NCBI GenBank assembly: GCA_029204225.1
Contig: CM055103.1
Coordinates: forward strand, 27,864,300 to 27,928,299
Length of the DNA stretch: 64,000 nucleotides
Origin: Diphasiastrum complanatum
Taxonomy: Eukaryota; Streptophyta; Lycopodiopsida; Lycopodiales; Lycopodiaceae
Direction of reading: 5' to 3'
Shown here: positions 34,194-46,931 of the stretch, piece by piece
Position numbering within the stretch: the first letter of the stretch is position 1
Layout: each line of letters starts with the position of its first letter
Translations under genes and position numbers: made by a program
Notes under the pieces: model-generated
What the model saw: only the letters and a program-made list of their open reading frames with translations
What the model was told of the DNA's origin: nothing
Databases searched by the model: none

Positions 34194-34405
34194 TAAATTA
34201 GGTTTTTTAATAATAAAAAAATGTTTAAACACCCCCCTGGCGGTTGGGCGAAGGAGGGGGGGGGTTAAACTTTTTTTTTATTAAAAAAAACTAATTAGAA
34301 CCCCCCCCCCCCCTCGCCCACCCGCCGTCGCGGGTGGGCGTGGGGGAGGGGTTAAAATAGTTTTTTTTTTTTTAAAAGAAGTTTTAACACACACACCACC
34401 CCCAA

Positions 34406-34436
<31 letters not shown>

Positions 34437-34551
34437 CCCCCCCGCCGCCGCCGTGGCGGGTGGGCGGGGGGATAAATTAGATTTTTTTATTTAAAAAAAA
34501 AGTTTTTTAAAAACACTCCCCCACCCGCCCACCCGGGTTTTTAACTTTTGA

Positions 34552-34629
<78 letters not shown>

Positions 34630-34860
34630 TTAACTTTTTTTTTCTAATTAATCTCATATATATCTAGATAAGCAATAAGCAAAAAGTAATGGGATAGATA
34701 AAAAAAATTTACCATATTGTAGGAGCAAGAAAATTTGAAGCAAGTAGCAAGTAGCAAGAAAGCTTAAAAATTTCAAAAGACAATGTAAATAAGCATTGTA
34801 GGGGGGCGGGGGGGGGGGGGGGGGGGGGGGGGGGGTTTATTTATGTTTTTTTCCCATTGT
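34078..34860. repeat. Chain of poly-G/poly-C palindromes alternating with A/T runs
   Basis: (AT)n 34078-34127, then islands at 34141-34192, 34230-34265, 34302-34352, 34397-34472 and 34515-34540, a (CA)n/(AT)n block 34555-34628, and a poly-G run 34801-34836. Most islands have a C-run, a GC core such as CGCCCACCCGCC, and a G-run able to pair with it. Spacers are A/T-rich with TTTAAA or TAATTAG. Confidence 0.8.
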
Positions 34861-35281
34861 CAAATTCCATAAATACTTATGGGACAAATGGGATGCCACG
34901 TGTCAACATTAGATCTCCATAATAAAGGTTAATTGAGGATCAAAAAGCCCAAGATCTCCATTTTGGGGGACCATTTTACAAAATGGAAGTTTGTGCCCCC
35001 AATTTTTGCAGAATCCACTAGTTGAAGGGTGTGTGAACTTGCTAATACAAAAGTAGGAAAAAAAAACATGAAAATTTGTAGAGATCAAAATATTGTTAAA
35101 AATAAAAAAAAATCTTGAATAAATGACAAAAAAATCTTAAAAATTCAAAATAGTGTAAAAAACTACAAAAAAATCAAAACAATAATTTTAAGTAAAAAAT
35201 CCCAAAAGTAAACCAAAAATAAACTTTAAAAAAATCGACAAAATCTAAAAAAATGAAAATAGTGCTAAATATCCCAAAAAA

Positions 35282-35360
<79 letters not shown>

Positions 35361-36010
35361 CTATAAAAAAAAAATACTATAAAACAAAAAAATAACATAA
35401 AAAATGAAAAAAAAATCTAAAAAAAAACAAAAACAAAATAGTGTAAAAAAAATTAAATTTTCGGAAAAAAAAAAACAAAAAAAATGACATAAGAAAATGA
35501 AAAACCTAAAAAAAAAAATTAAATTTTCGAAACAAAAACACAAAATATTATAAAAAAATAAAAAAAAATCTAAAAACAAAAACAAAATAGTGTCAAGAAA
35601 ACTAAATTTTCAAAAAAAAAAATAAAAAAATAAAAGTACAAAGAATTGAAACTTGTAGAAAAACTAGATATTCAAAAAATGAAAAAAAAATATATATTGC
35701 TAAAAATGGGACTAAATCTTAAAAGAACCGTAATGCAAACTTAAAACCTCTCAAAATATTTAAAACCCTACAAAAAAAATCTAGAAAGCGTTGAAAGGAT
35801 TAAACCTTAATTAAAAAAAACTTAAAAAAATGAGACATAAAATTCAATTAATATATATGTATATTACAACATAAATGTAAAAAACTAAAATAAATAAATA
35901 AATATTTAAAAAAAGATAAAAAAAATTAAAAATAAAATTATAAACTAGTAAAAAACCTTAATAAATACAAAAGTAATAATAACGACAAGAAAAAAACACA
36001 AAACATATAA
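34861..36010. repeat. A-rich low-complexity DNA with an (AT)n tract
   Basis: (AT)n at about 35285-35356. Around 35380-35620 a worn 70-90 bp unit repeats, recognisable by AAAATAGTGTAAAAAA and AAATTAAATTTTCG. No gene. Confidence 0.7.
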
Positions 36011-36014
36011 AAAA

Positions 36015-36150
36015 AATCAAGGACTAGGGGCTACAGACTAAGGACAAGGGCTAAGGGCCTAGGGGCAAGGGCCAAATGCCAACGACCAACGACTATGGGC
36101 TAAGGCAAGTTAAGGGCCACTGGCTAAGGACCAAGAGCTAAGGGCTAAGG
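36015..36150 (+). repeat. Degenerate GGGCTAAGG-type short repeat
   Basis: A run of about a dozen imperfect copies such as ACAAGGGCTAAGGGCC and CCAAGAGCTAAGGGCTAAGG. Not an exact telomere repeat. Confidence 0.7.
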
Positions 36151-36283
36151 TTTCATAATTTTGTTACAGTCTCATAATTTTGTTAATTATACAAATTTAT
36201 TATAGTTTTATAATTTTGCTAATTATACTTTTAATAGCATTGCAAATCCTAACATAAAGTGTACTTATTATTTTTTTTTCCAG

Positions 36284-36754
36284 GTCACTACATGGACTGC
36301 TCAAGAGAAAGATGTTCTAGTTATTTTATTTTTTCGGAAAGAAGTGGTGGCATTTGGAAATGTCTTAAGTGCTGAATCAAGTGGAACATGTTTTTTCAGA
36401 GAAGTTGGTATGGATAAAAGTGTGGTTCTAATTTCAAAGGTGTTTAAAATGGATTGTCCTTTGCCGTACCCTCACGACGATTTTGATCGCCTAGGAGACG
36501 TTTACAACAATATTTTCATCGATGTCATTGCAAAACAAATCTTATGGGATAATGCAAATCTTGTCAAAATGAATGAACTCGTTCTTGCCAACTCTTTCTT
36601 TCTGCTACCCCGCTGTGCTGTGGTGTGTAAGGCACGATATACTGTCTTCAATTCCTTCATGCTGCCAGAAGTTCTTATATTCTGTATTGGTGTATTCTCC
36701 ACCATTATCAAATCTCAGAACTTTGATTTTTCTTCATGTCTATGTTTCAGCTAA
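36284..36754 (+). pseudogene. Possible CACTA-type transposon fragment (DUF8039-like)
   Basis: Opens after a perfect acceptor (T-run, CCAG). The frame reads KEVVAFGNVLSAESSGTC, VGMDKSVVLISKVFKMD, CPLPYPHDDFDRLGD and AKQILWD. The order VAFG, pause, V-I-V, PLPYP, I-W resembles a module common in plant En/Spm (CACTA) transposon proteins. Recognition is from memory and modest. The frame loses sense after about 36560. Confidence 0.35.
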
Positions 36755-36759
36755 ACTTT

Positions 36760-38134
36760 TGAGTTGTTTAAAAACTGTAAACACATCAGACTTTTTCTTC
36801 AAGAAGTAGACAAATGTCATTTGGTGTAATCATCAATAAATGTAACAAAGTACTGCAATCCGAATATAGATGGAACCTTCATAGGCCCACATAGATCGCT
36901 ATGTATCAACCCTAGAATCTCCTTCTCCTTTATGTGACATCCGTTACTATTGAAATAACACTCATCCCCATATCAGTGATCTTTGCTACTGACAACAGAT
37001 CACTTTTCAATGTGGGAACATGCAGGACTCCCTCTGAGTCTTTATAGCTAGATGTGGTCTTCATACATAGATTTCCTATCCCCATGACATGGTGCTTGCT
37101 ATTGTCTCCCAAGATGACTTCTCTGTCTCCGTTGGAGGTCTTGTAGTCTTTTCTTTTGCATGTGATGTGTGAGGTGCTGATGAGTCTATGATGATATATA
37201 GATCTGAGTTTGCATTGTGCACATCTCTTGCTATCATAGCTTGCTCTGGCTCTTCCTCTTGATGGAAAGACTCTGCAGTATGTGCCTTGTCTTTGTTTTT
37301 GTTCTTGGGATTAAACCAGCAATCGAATGTTGAGTGTCTCTTTTTCTTGCAATGAATGCAGATGTTGTTGGGATTTCCACAACAATTTTTCTCCAAGTGG
37401 CCTTTCTTCTTGCAGTAGCTGCATACTATAGGTGGCTTTGAGCTACATTCATCTCTTGTTGAAGATGTGCTTGCCTTCTGCACTCTTCCTTTCTGTTTTC
37501 TTCTGAAAATGGATGCTTGGTCCTTGTTGTCTTGAGAGTCAGTATGATCTCTCATGATGACTTCATCCTTCACAACTTTAATAGCATCGCCTGAATGTCA
37601 TGTTAGGCGCCCTCATGAGTTTTGACCTCAGGCTATAGTAGGGAGATGGTAGAGTTCTTATAAAGTGTAAGAACTGCTGCTCCGGGGGGATCGCATGAGT
37701 CTAATTTGCAGCTGCCAATTGATCGAAGATGGCTTTCATCTTTCCAGCATGCTTGTCTAGATCATTGTTGTCCCACTTCATATTTAGAAGCTGATTGTTG
37801 AGATGCAAGATCTCTGCACTTGTCATCTACTCATGTTTGGCTTGTAGCCTTTCCCACATTTCATGGCTCGTCTCACAGTCCACAGTGGTCATCATGATGT
37901 CTTCTGCAAGTGAAAGAGTGATGAGCGCCATTGCTCTATTGTTCTTCTTTCTCCATTCAGCTAGATTTTGTTGTGATCTGACTTATGTTCCATCCACTAC
38001 GCTCCATAGGCCTTCTCCTCTAAGTAGCATCTTCATCTTGTGTTTCCAGACAATGTAGTTGTCATTGAATACACTCACACAACTTTTTGCTGCAGGTTTG
38101 TTGCCATTTGATAGTCTGTAGTGCTCTAATACCA
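36760..38134 (-). pseudogene. Copia gag, protease and integrase-start pseudogene
   Basis: From the primer site at 38121-38134, gag runs down to two zinc knuckles, CSYCKKKGHLEKNC (about 37430-37390) and CIHCKKKRHSTFDC (about 37350-37308). Then a worn protease site (IIDSSAPHTSH, usual DSGAS, near 37180), LHVPTLKSDLLSVAK (about 37020-36975), and an integrase start GLIHSDLCGPMKVPS...FIDDYT (36910-36820). The GAG-pre-integrase segment is missing and the element stops near 36760 beside the CACTA-like fragment. Confidence 0.75.
38121..38134 (-). other. tRNA-iMet primer-binding site (one change)
   Basis: Minus-strand TGGTATTAGAGCAC; LTR end CTTCA lies one base away at 38136. Confidence 0.65.
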
Positions 38135-38135
38135 T

Positions 38136-38640
38136 TGAAGCGAACTGATCGTTTTTGCCTCAACTGCAGCTAGCAATTTTTTGGAAGCGAAACGCATCTA
38201 AGCACATTTCCACAATTGTCGCATTTTTTGGAAAAGCGAAAAATGCGAAATACATGAAGCTATGTGTAGTTTTGTGCACTTAGGCACGTTTTAACTCTAG
38301 TGGAAAATATGCGAAATTGGCGAAGAGAGAGAATGCGAAAAACCCGACAAAACTTTCTGCACTAAGGTTTTGCACATCACAAAACTGCAGCTAACTTTTA
38401 ATTGCCAAGTCAATATGATCCATTCATTAGAACAACAATATACACATAAACAATACTATCATTCACGCATACACAGCAGAAAAACTGATAGAAAGATCTA
38501 TTGCTTTATAGATCTCTTTTGGATAAGAGTTTATAGTCTACTGCTTATTAGCATGCTAGTTTCTATTTTCTATTCTATAGATGTATCACCTTCTCTTCTA
38601 TCTCACTCTCTCTTTCTTTGCGCTACGTTTGCACAAACTT
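38136..38640 (-). repeat. LTR next to copia primer site, with TGCGAAA motifs
   Basis: Contains several TGCGAAA(A) motifs (38245, 38310, 38335) on the plus strand. Similar motifs lie at 54470-54545 and 58060. Upstream edge not determined. Confidence 0.45.
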
Positions 38641-38834
38641 ATATTCTATCTTTACATCTTCTTCTAAGCTTTTCTTGTAGAACTAATAGCTGTGTTTTAG
38701 CACCTGATTAGTTGCGGTTATCTGATTCTATTGTACTTGCGGATTGCACTTGCGGCTGCCTTTGTGAGATCTGATTCGTCCCACGTGGAGGTGTCCAAGG
38801 ATGAAGGAAAGTGAAGTTCATTTTCCAACATGGT

Positions 38835-39461
38835 GTTGATGTTCAAAACACAAATGATGATGCTTTTGTGATGTCTTCATGTATGCTTACTAATGATAGA
38901 GATCTAGATCCATGGTGAATTGATAGCGGTGCAAGCTCACACATGACTTTTCACAAAGAGTACTTCACTTCTTTGTTGGCATATGGAGATGACAAGAGAG
39001 TGATCTACACGGCCAATGATGGTGAGTGTGCAATCAAAGGGATTGGCACAATTCCTATTTCTCTCTCTACAAATAGGAATGTTGATTTGGAAGATGTCTT
39101 ATTTATTCCATCTATTACCGAGAATTTGCTTAGTGTGAGTCAATTGCTAAGTAAAGGCCTCAAAGTGGAGTTTGATGGAGATGCTTGTATGCTCAAAAGG
39201 AAGGATATCCTAGTCGCAAAAGGTAAAAGGCAAGGGAAGTTGTTCAAACTAGATGCTTATGTTATTGCTAACCAAGTTGGATGTGTTGCAAGAGAGTTAT
39301 TATCTATTCAAGAGGTTTGGCATAAGAGGATGGGACACCTCAATTTTAGGTCATTGGAGGTAATGGCAAGAAAGAAGGTTGTGGTTGGTCTTCCAAGTTC
39401 CTTAAGTAGCATCAATCATGTTTGTGAGTCTTGTGCTTTGTCAAAGTTACAATTTTGTTAG
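38835..39461 (+). pseudogene. Copia gag end, protease and GAG-pre-integrase fragment
   Basis: Reads VDVQNTNDDAFVMSS, then DPW, stop, IDSGASSHMTFHKEYF (protease site intact), DVLFIPSITENLLSVSQLLS and HKRMGHLNFRSLEVMARK with CESCALSK. The single stop (TGA, 38919 region) replaces an expected second Trp (TGG). Ends at TTTTGTTAG 39461. This plus-strand piece is flanked by minus-strand copia pieces. Confidence 0.85.
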
Positions 39462-40355
39462 AACGTCCTTTGTTTAAAACAATTCTATGTTTAGTTGTAA
39501 AATAATGAATTTTGGATGGATATCTATAATTAGGAGTGTGGATTGTTGTGTACCTTACTTATAAGAAAAGATTACTTGTGAATATTATGAATTGTTTTGA
39601 AGAAAGTGACACATGTCGGAATATACAGGTAAAATCTTGTTCCTTTTTGTTTTTGTGTTTTTTTCATTCAATCACGCCCTCGTTGGAAAACACAAGAGTG
39701 GAATGATTGATTTCATCCACATAGACTGCCAAGCAATCTTAGACATTTCACAAGTCGCAAATGTATGAAATGACTGAAAATATCTCAAAAATCTTTATTA
39801 CTTGTCTGTTATCAAGTACCTACTATGATGGAACAAATCTGGAAAGTGACAGCTTGACAAAAATGGAAGAATCATTGTACTCATGACCAAACTCGCTATA
39901 ATATCTCTTGAATAAATGACATTTTATGAACTTGAGATGCAATAGTGAGATGAAATAGACATCATAATACGAACCAAAGTGACATAGTTCAAAACAATCT
40001 TGTGTGACAAACGAGACGAGGAGCATATCTCATGTGGTATACATCTCATAATTGCTTCTCTTATGTCATTAGATCGAAACTCGACTGTGATAACGACATT
40101 CGAAATCACTATTTCATTTACATTGATGAACATTCGTACTTACACATCCTAAAGTATACTCTGTGTTGTTGTGAATCGATACTCTGAACCTTGCTTATGG
40201 ATACTCGTGTAGTCTAGATCCATGGTCAATCATTCGGATGAATGAGCGATAATCAGTTGTTGAGGACAGATTGTCAGATCACTAGATTGTGCTGAGACGT
40301 TCGTAAATTTTTCTGTGTCGGTCTTACTGATGCAACAAAGTTATACTTGTCTGAA
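39462..40355. other. Unassigned DNA between copia pieces
   Basis: No recognised frame. The portion up to 40237 is present only in duplication copy 1. Confidence 0.4.
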
Positions 40356-40359
40356 AAAC

Positions 40360-40755
40360 TTAATGCACAGAATGATAAATCGGTTTGGCCGATAAATCGA
40401 ATGCTCTAATCAGTAATGAAATATTTTCAATATGAGAACTGTCGAGATCAAATATTTTTTTGTTTCTGCACGATTGAAACGACATCTTAACCGGTGATAC
40501 TGATCTCCAATTCATCGAATGTCTATTGACAACCAGTTTATGTACCAAAAATAATAAATGAGTCAAAATTGTCTATAACCACAACATCCTCGATTTCCAA
40601 ATAGAATAATTGGAAGTGTTCAACTCTCTCCTTGCTCCAAGAGAAAGGATCCCATGGATGCCATAATTACTAGACAAATTGACTTGTGAAGGACACAAAA
40701 AAACAAGTACAAGTTTTCCTTCTCTCTCAAAAAATTCTTTGATAATGGTGTCCAA
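40360..40755 (-). pseudogene. Copia gag N-terminal remnant (a)
   Basis: Minus strand: ELNTSNYSIWKSRMLWL, a stop, then THLLFLVHKLVVNRHSMNW in the same frame. The NYSIWKSRM segment is the usual copia gag start. A degenerate primer site lies at 40972-40983. A near-identical copy is at 52113-52508. Confidence 0.65.
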
Positions 40756-40971
40756 CCAAGATCAATTGAGATCTTGCAACAAATTTGAGATTACAATCTC
40801 ACTCAAACTAGATTTCTTTTCAACAAAGAGACTCAACAAGATTTTGATTTAGACCCCTTTTGATCCAAAAAAAACCCTATGATAGAAATCGAAATGCAAC
40901 TACACTCTCCAAAACTTGATTTCAAGCCAAAATCACAACACACTTGATAGATGCAAATCAATCTTAGGTAG

Positions 40972-40983
40972 GCTTCAATACCA
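40972..40983 (-). other. Degenerate tRNA-iMet primer-binding site
   Basis: Minus-strand TGGTATTGAAGC directly after an LTR-like end (GTACACA). The adjoining sequence carries TCACACGTGTGA-type motifs. Confidence 0.5.
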
Positions 40984-41590
40984 TGTGTACTTATCACACG
41001 TGTGAGGACTTATCAAACAATGTAACTGATCTCCTAATATGTGTGTGATTGCACATAAATCAATCTAGATTGAGATACAAGAATATTAGCTCAAAATCTA
41101 AGGCAAGAACACTTTGTACATGCATCAATCATCAACCATTCATCACACATAATGAAAGGACACTTTCCATGAAAAAAAACTAAGTATAGATTTGGCTTGC
41201 TCTCGAGTAGAGAGAGAATACAACAAAGAGCTATTTGGTAGAGAGAGAATGTCACTAAAAAACTAAGTGTTAAAGCATGCTACATCAAGATCCTGAGCTA
41301 CAAAAAATTAAGTATGGATTCTCCCTCACTCTCATTAGTAGTAGCTCGAGATCCAAGAGTGTGGTAATGAATCAATTTGATTGGACCTCTTAGAACATCA
41401 CCTCTTAAAATGATTGGACCTCCCTCATGACATCTCTTACAATGATTGGACCATCTTGATGCACCTCACAATGTGATTGGCCCAAATTGACAAATGAGAT
41501 CAAGAGGTGATATGTCACCTATCTTCTAGTATCAAGCCAAGTGTCACTAACCTATACTACCACGATCTGATCAACTTCCAAAATTGGCCT
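40984..41590 (-). repeat. Probable LTR with repeated GATTGGACC motifs
   Basis: Lies upstream (minus strand) of the 40972 primer site. GATTGGACC or close occurs at about 41378, 41411, 41441 and 41471, giving inverted CCAAT-like boxes. Confidence 0.4.
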
Positions 41591-41596
41591 AATCAC

Positions 41597-41809
41597 TTAG
41601 TTAGAAGTGTATAGAGCCCTCTTGGCCCTCTTTTCATACCTCATTTGATCTTGTTGTGTTGTTGGTCTCTCCTCCAAACCTACAAGAATATCCAAAACAT
41701 CATTCATTTCAAGAAGTGATTCCATCCTGACTTTCCACAATGAATAGTTACTTGAGGTAAGCCTATCATTGGCTTCCAGCATGAATCCACTTGATGTAGC
41801 AATGCACAA
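41597..41809 (-). pseudogene. Copia gag N-terminal remnant (b)
   Basis: Minus strand: FMLEANDRLTSSNYSLWKVR, then MESLLEMNDVLDILVGLEER. A clear copia gag start. The primer site is at 42343-42354. The frame ends after about 70 residues; nothing further is recognised downstream. Confidence 0.7.
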
Positions 41810-42342
41810 AGAACAACAGAAAATGCTTTCAAAAGGAAATCACAAAGATATGAAGCTACTCAATTCTCTTCTAGCACTTATACCAAGCAAACCAACACAT
41901 AGAATAGTGAAATCTTGATCAGCCTAACACCTATCCTCAATATAATTACTCTTGCCACTTCCTAAGATTGAAACACTCTCAAATGAAGTTTAATAACCTC
42001 ACAATATAGAGATCCAATCAAAATTAGGGTTTTGACAAAATCACAAAAAAATTATTATTTCAAAATCTACATGCAATTGCCTAAAACTTGATATGCAATC
42101 TTGTAGCCACCACTTAGGCTTTTACAATGCTCTATAAATTGGCCATTTATAGTAAGTAATGTGTGAAATCAGCATTGATCAATACTATAATCCTAAATAG
42201 AGTTTTGATCTACAAAAGATCCAATCTACATACGCAAGAAACTCGATTTTGGTGTAGAATCCAATCTAGCATGCTCTAGCATTGATATCTTCTCCAAATC
42301 ATTGATAGATTGTGAATGATTCCTTCATAACCTGAAACACAA

Positions 42343-42354
42343 GCTCTGATACCA
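42343..42354 (-). other. tRNA-iMet primer-binding site
   Basis: Minus-strand TGGTATCAGAGC, exact, directly after an LTR end CTTTCACA. Confidence 0.8.
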
Positions 42355-43005
42355 TGTGAAAGATTTCAGATCAATTAAGATCTAAATCCATAAAATGATC
42401 TTGGGTTAGAAAGACAACAATTCACCAATCTTGCCAATGTAGAAAAATCAGCATCTACTCTAAGAATGAGATGCAAACTCTATAGATCTTGATCAAACAT
42501 GAAACCAAACATAAAATAATTTTTTTTTCCATACAATAACAATAAGATACTATATTTCACACGTGTGGATCAAAAAATAGCATTTAATAAACATTCTACA
42601 CATATAATTGCAAGATATCACAAGTATAGTGCACCAATGGATAGTAGAACCCAAGAGAACCATGTATAAGCACGAATGTCTTCTCTTCCCACAAGTTACA
42701 TCCTTTTATAGTAGGTTTAAACCTAAATTCAAACTTTGGTTTCCCTCCATAATGAAAAACCCTACTATTATTGTGACTAGATTCAATGTTTCTACTACTC
42801 AAATTGAATCCCTCCAAAACTCATGTTCTACACTTTCCCACACTTTTCAAAAGTGTTATTCAAATGCTTTTAGACTAATATAACTTTGAAAATTCAAACT
42901 CTAAGTCTAATATGAAATTGGCCTCAAATGCCACATAAACAAATGTATCAATGTTGACTAAACTAGTTGAAATCTCTCACACACATCGGCCAATGTAGCT
43001 GATTT
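42355..43005 (-). repeat. LTR for the 42343 primer site
   Basis: Ends TCACA at 42355 on the minus strand. Carries CACACGTGTGGATC (42557-42570), similar to CACATGTGTGGAGC in the 32.0-kb LTR. The far edge is before the satellite at 43007. Confidence 0.5.
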
Positions 43006-43898
43006 CTAATTCTGGCCTACCAGCATGACAGTCACCCCAGCACTCTCACGAGGTCTGCCTAAAATGACACTGGCCACAATTGTGAATCTTTCACAAGGTT
43101 CTCCACCGCATTGAATTATCGCACATAAGTATGCCCGACATAGGAGAGGCACCTCCTGTTGTTGCCGCATGCACGCGCTCAAGGATTTCTCACAGTTGGC
43201 TTGCGTTGGACTTTCCACCACTAGTGCATGCTCATCCCTTGTTGACATCACCGTGGGCTTCAGAGCACTAGCGCATTGTATTCCGCACGATGCCAGGAAC
43301 GTGGGTGCACTTGCACCGGTACGGTTTAGGTGTGGCATCGCAAAGCGCAGGCCAGCATCGGAGTGCGCCGAATTCTCGCATGCAAGTATGTCCAACGTAG
43401 GAGAGGCACCTCTCATGCAAGTATGTGGTGCCTCCCATTGGCGTGCATGCACGGCCGAGGACTCCCACGGCTGGCTTGCCGGCACGATAGACACCCCAAC
43501 ATGTTGATGCGGTCTGCCACATGTGGCACAAGCCACAATTGTGAATCTTGCATTGGGAGTATCACTGCAGGCGCATGCTCGTCCCGTGCTGACATCGCTA
43601 TGGGCTTCAGTACACCAGTGCATTGTATTTCACGTGAGTGCCATGAACGTGGGTGCACGTGTGTCAGTATGGTTTGGGTGTGGCATCGCGAAGCATAGGC
43701 CAAGCCAGCATCGGAGCGTGATGAATTCTCGCACACAAGTATGTCCAGCGTAGGAGAGGCGCCTCTTGTTGGCATGCATGCACGGCCAAGGATTTCCATG
43801 GCTGGCTTGCCGGCACAACATTTACCTCAAAATGCTGAAGTGGTCAGCCGCGCGTGGCATCGACCACAACAACAGATCTTGTGTTGTGCTTTTCACTA

Positions 43899-44783
43899 AA
43901 GCGAAATAATACCAGGCTCTAAAAAAAAAGAAAATGAAACAAAGCAAAACTTAAACAAGCTCTGATACCACTGAAGGGAAAAATAATCGTAAAGTGAAAT
44001 TAATCGCGAATGAAATCAATTCGGATGGAGTTCTAGTATGATTGCTAGTCACTGCCTGCTATATCATTCCTACAATCCTCCAGAATGTAGACAGACATTG
44101 CTGACCTATGTTATAAATTAATTCAGCATTCAACAAGATTGAACCAATGTGCAGAATAGATAAAACAAGTGAATGTGATACATGAACAATAGCAGACAAT
44201 AATTCATTCGAGATCAAACAAAATTTAGAATGATATGTGCATAACAGCTACAACATCATCTATTGATTCTCTTGATTTCCAGCACTATGTGACAGACCCA
44301 CACAGCGCATTGGTGTGAGAGAAGTGGTGTTCTCTCATGAGTAGTGTCTCGCTTACTAGCGGACTTCTTGGATCTTCGTGGATCCTGCTTACAAAATTGT
44401 TTTGCTCACTGGTAGACTTCTATTCTATATTTTGTTTGATGCATCTAGCAATTGCATGTATTCAGAGTAACATTCCTGATCAGGTAGATTAAACAATCTA
44501 TAACTAATTATCAATTACAAGAGCGGTGGATTAGGCATGCCCTAATGCTCTTCTACTGACGTCATGATATCAGATCATGGATTTGTACTTCATGGTACTT
44601 GTTTGATCTTCTTGGTCCTTTGGAGCACGAAGGGTTTCGTGTTGCAAACATTTTCATGTCGCTTTGTATCGTTTGACCTCCTATTGGTCGTGTTGTTTGC
44701 GAACATTTCATTTTGTGTCTTTTCATCAGATTGGGAGTTGAGAGCTAGCAGAGCTCTGGTAACAGAAACATTTTGTTTCTTCA
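43899..44783 (-). mobile_element. LTR-element fragment inserted in the satellite
   Basis: Holds an exact initiator-Met primer site (minus strand, 43959-43970) one base from an LTR end CTTCA at 43972. The rest to 44783 should be the LTR. No target duplication was identified. Confidence 0.5.
43959..43970 (-). other. tRNA-iMet primer-binding site
   Basis: Minus-strand TGGTATCAGAGC, exact. Confidence 0.8.
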
Positions 44784-45270
44784 TCCACCTTGGGTGCATG
44801 CTCGTCCCACGCTGACATCGCTGTGGGCCTCAGTGCACCAGTACTGGCATTGTATTCTACGCGAGTGCCAGGAACATGGGTGCACTGCGCTGATACGGTT
44901 TGGGTGTGGCATCCCAAAGCATAGGCCATAGTCGAAGCACGATGAATTGTCATGCTTGTGTATTTCCACGCAAGAGAGGCGCCTCCAGTTGGTGTGCTCG
45001 CACAACCGAGGATTCCCAAGCTGGCTTGCCGGCACAATAGACACCCCAACACGCACGTGGCATGGTCTATCGCATGTGGCACTGCAACTTTGAATCTTGC
45101 GTTGGGCTTTCCATCGCAGGCACATGCTCGTCCCACACTGACATCGGTTTAATAGGGCTTTGTTTCATTAACGAAATCCACTTTGCCGTTGTGTCTTCCT
45201 AAAAAATTTTCGCATTAAAAATTTTCACTTGCAAATAACCTTTATTGGTTGCATGCAAATCATATGTTTG

Positions 45271-45528
45271 TTATGCAATAATCATCTGGATCACAATCTT
45301 AGTAGCCATTTCTCTAAGTTTAACTCTCTCTTTTTGGAGACTTGCTATAACATCCAATTTAATCTGTAAATCATCACGGGTCAATTTGAGCTTGTGATTC
45401 TTAGTTGGTAATTCAAATATTTTTTGTTTTGGCTCTTGAATCTTGTTTTTGTACATTTTCTCAGATGTCTTTGCCTTTTCTACTTCAGCTTGATTGACCT
45501 TTAAAGGAGTAATTACAAGCTTAATCAA
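45271..45528 (-). CDS. Unknown coiled-coil-like ORF fragment
   Basis: 86 residues rich in Lys, Glu and Leu with heptad-like spacing (VEKAKTSEKMYKNKIQEPKQ, IASLQKERVKLREMATKI). No family recognised. It is in the segment missing from duplication copy 2 and next to (GA)n. Likely part of an element rather than a host gene, and on the wrong strand to be a MAP70 exon. Confidence 0.25.
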   Translation of the reverse strand: MIKLVITPLKVNQAEVEKAKTSEKMYKNKIQEPKQKIFELPTKNHKLKLTRDDLQIKLDVIASLQKERVKLREMATKIVIQMIIA

Positions 45529-45575
45529 GATTGGGACTCTAATTAGATACTAGTCATGCCAGTCTACTATTGGGG

Positions 45576-46930
<1,355 letters not shown>

Positions 46931-46931
46931 T

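Larger units (their letters stand above)
43007..45150 (+). repeat. GC-rich satellite, about 330-350 bp monomer, split by an insertion
   Basis: Anchor GCATGCTCGTCCC occurs at 43226, 43573, 44796 and (as ACATGCTCGTCCC) 45122. Anchor CTGGCTTGCCGGCAC occurs at 43471, 43802 and 45021. Monomers: partial 43007-43200, full about 43200-43545, 43546-43898 and 44784-45105, partial 45106-45150. About 885 bp (43899-44783) interrupts it. Long minus-strand frames (up to 205 codons) exist because the unit is GC-rich. Confidence 0.8.

Noticed and set aside
35174-35585. Phe/Ile-rich membrane-like frames on the minus strand
   Set aside because: Produced by A-rich low-complexity DNA; no start context or homology.
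36015-36150. Interstitial telomere repeat
   Set aside because: The unit is not TTTAGGG and is too irregular.
43006-43623. 205-codon minus-strand frame as a gene
   Set aside because: It runs across more than one satellite monomer and repeats with it; GC-rich tandem DNA keeps frames open.
45271-45528. Coiled-coil frame as the missing MAP70 exon 2
   Set aside because: It is on the opposite strand and lacks the DKDREL and EAQAEIKAL blocks expected.
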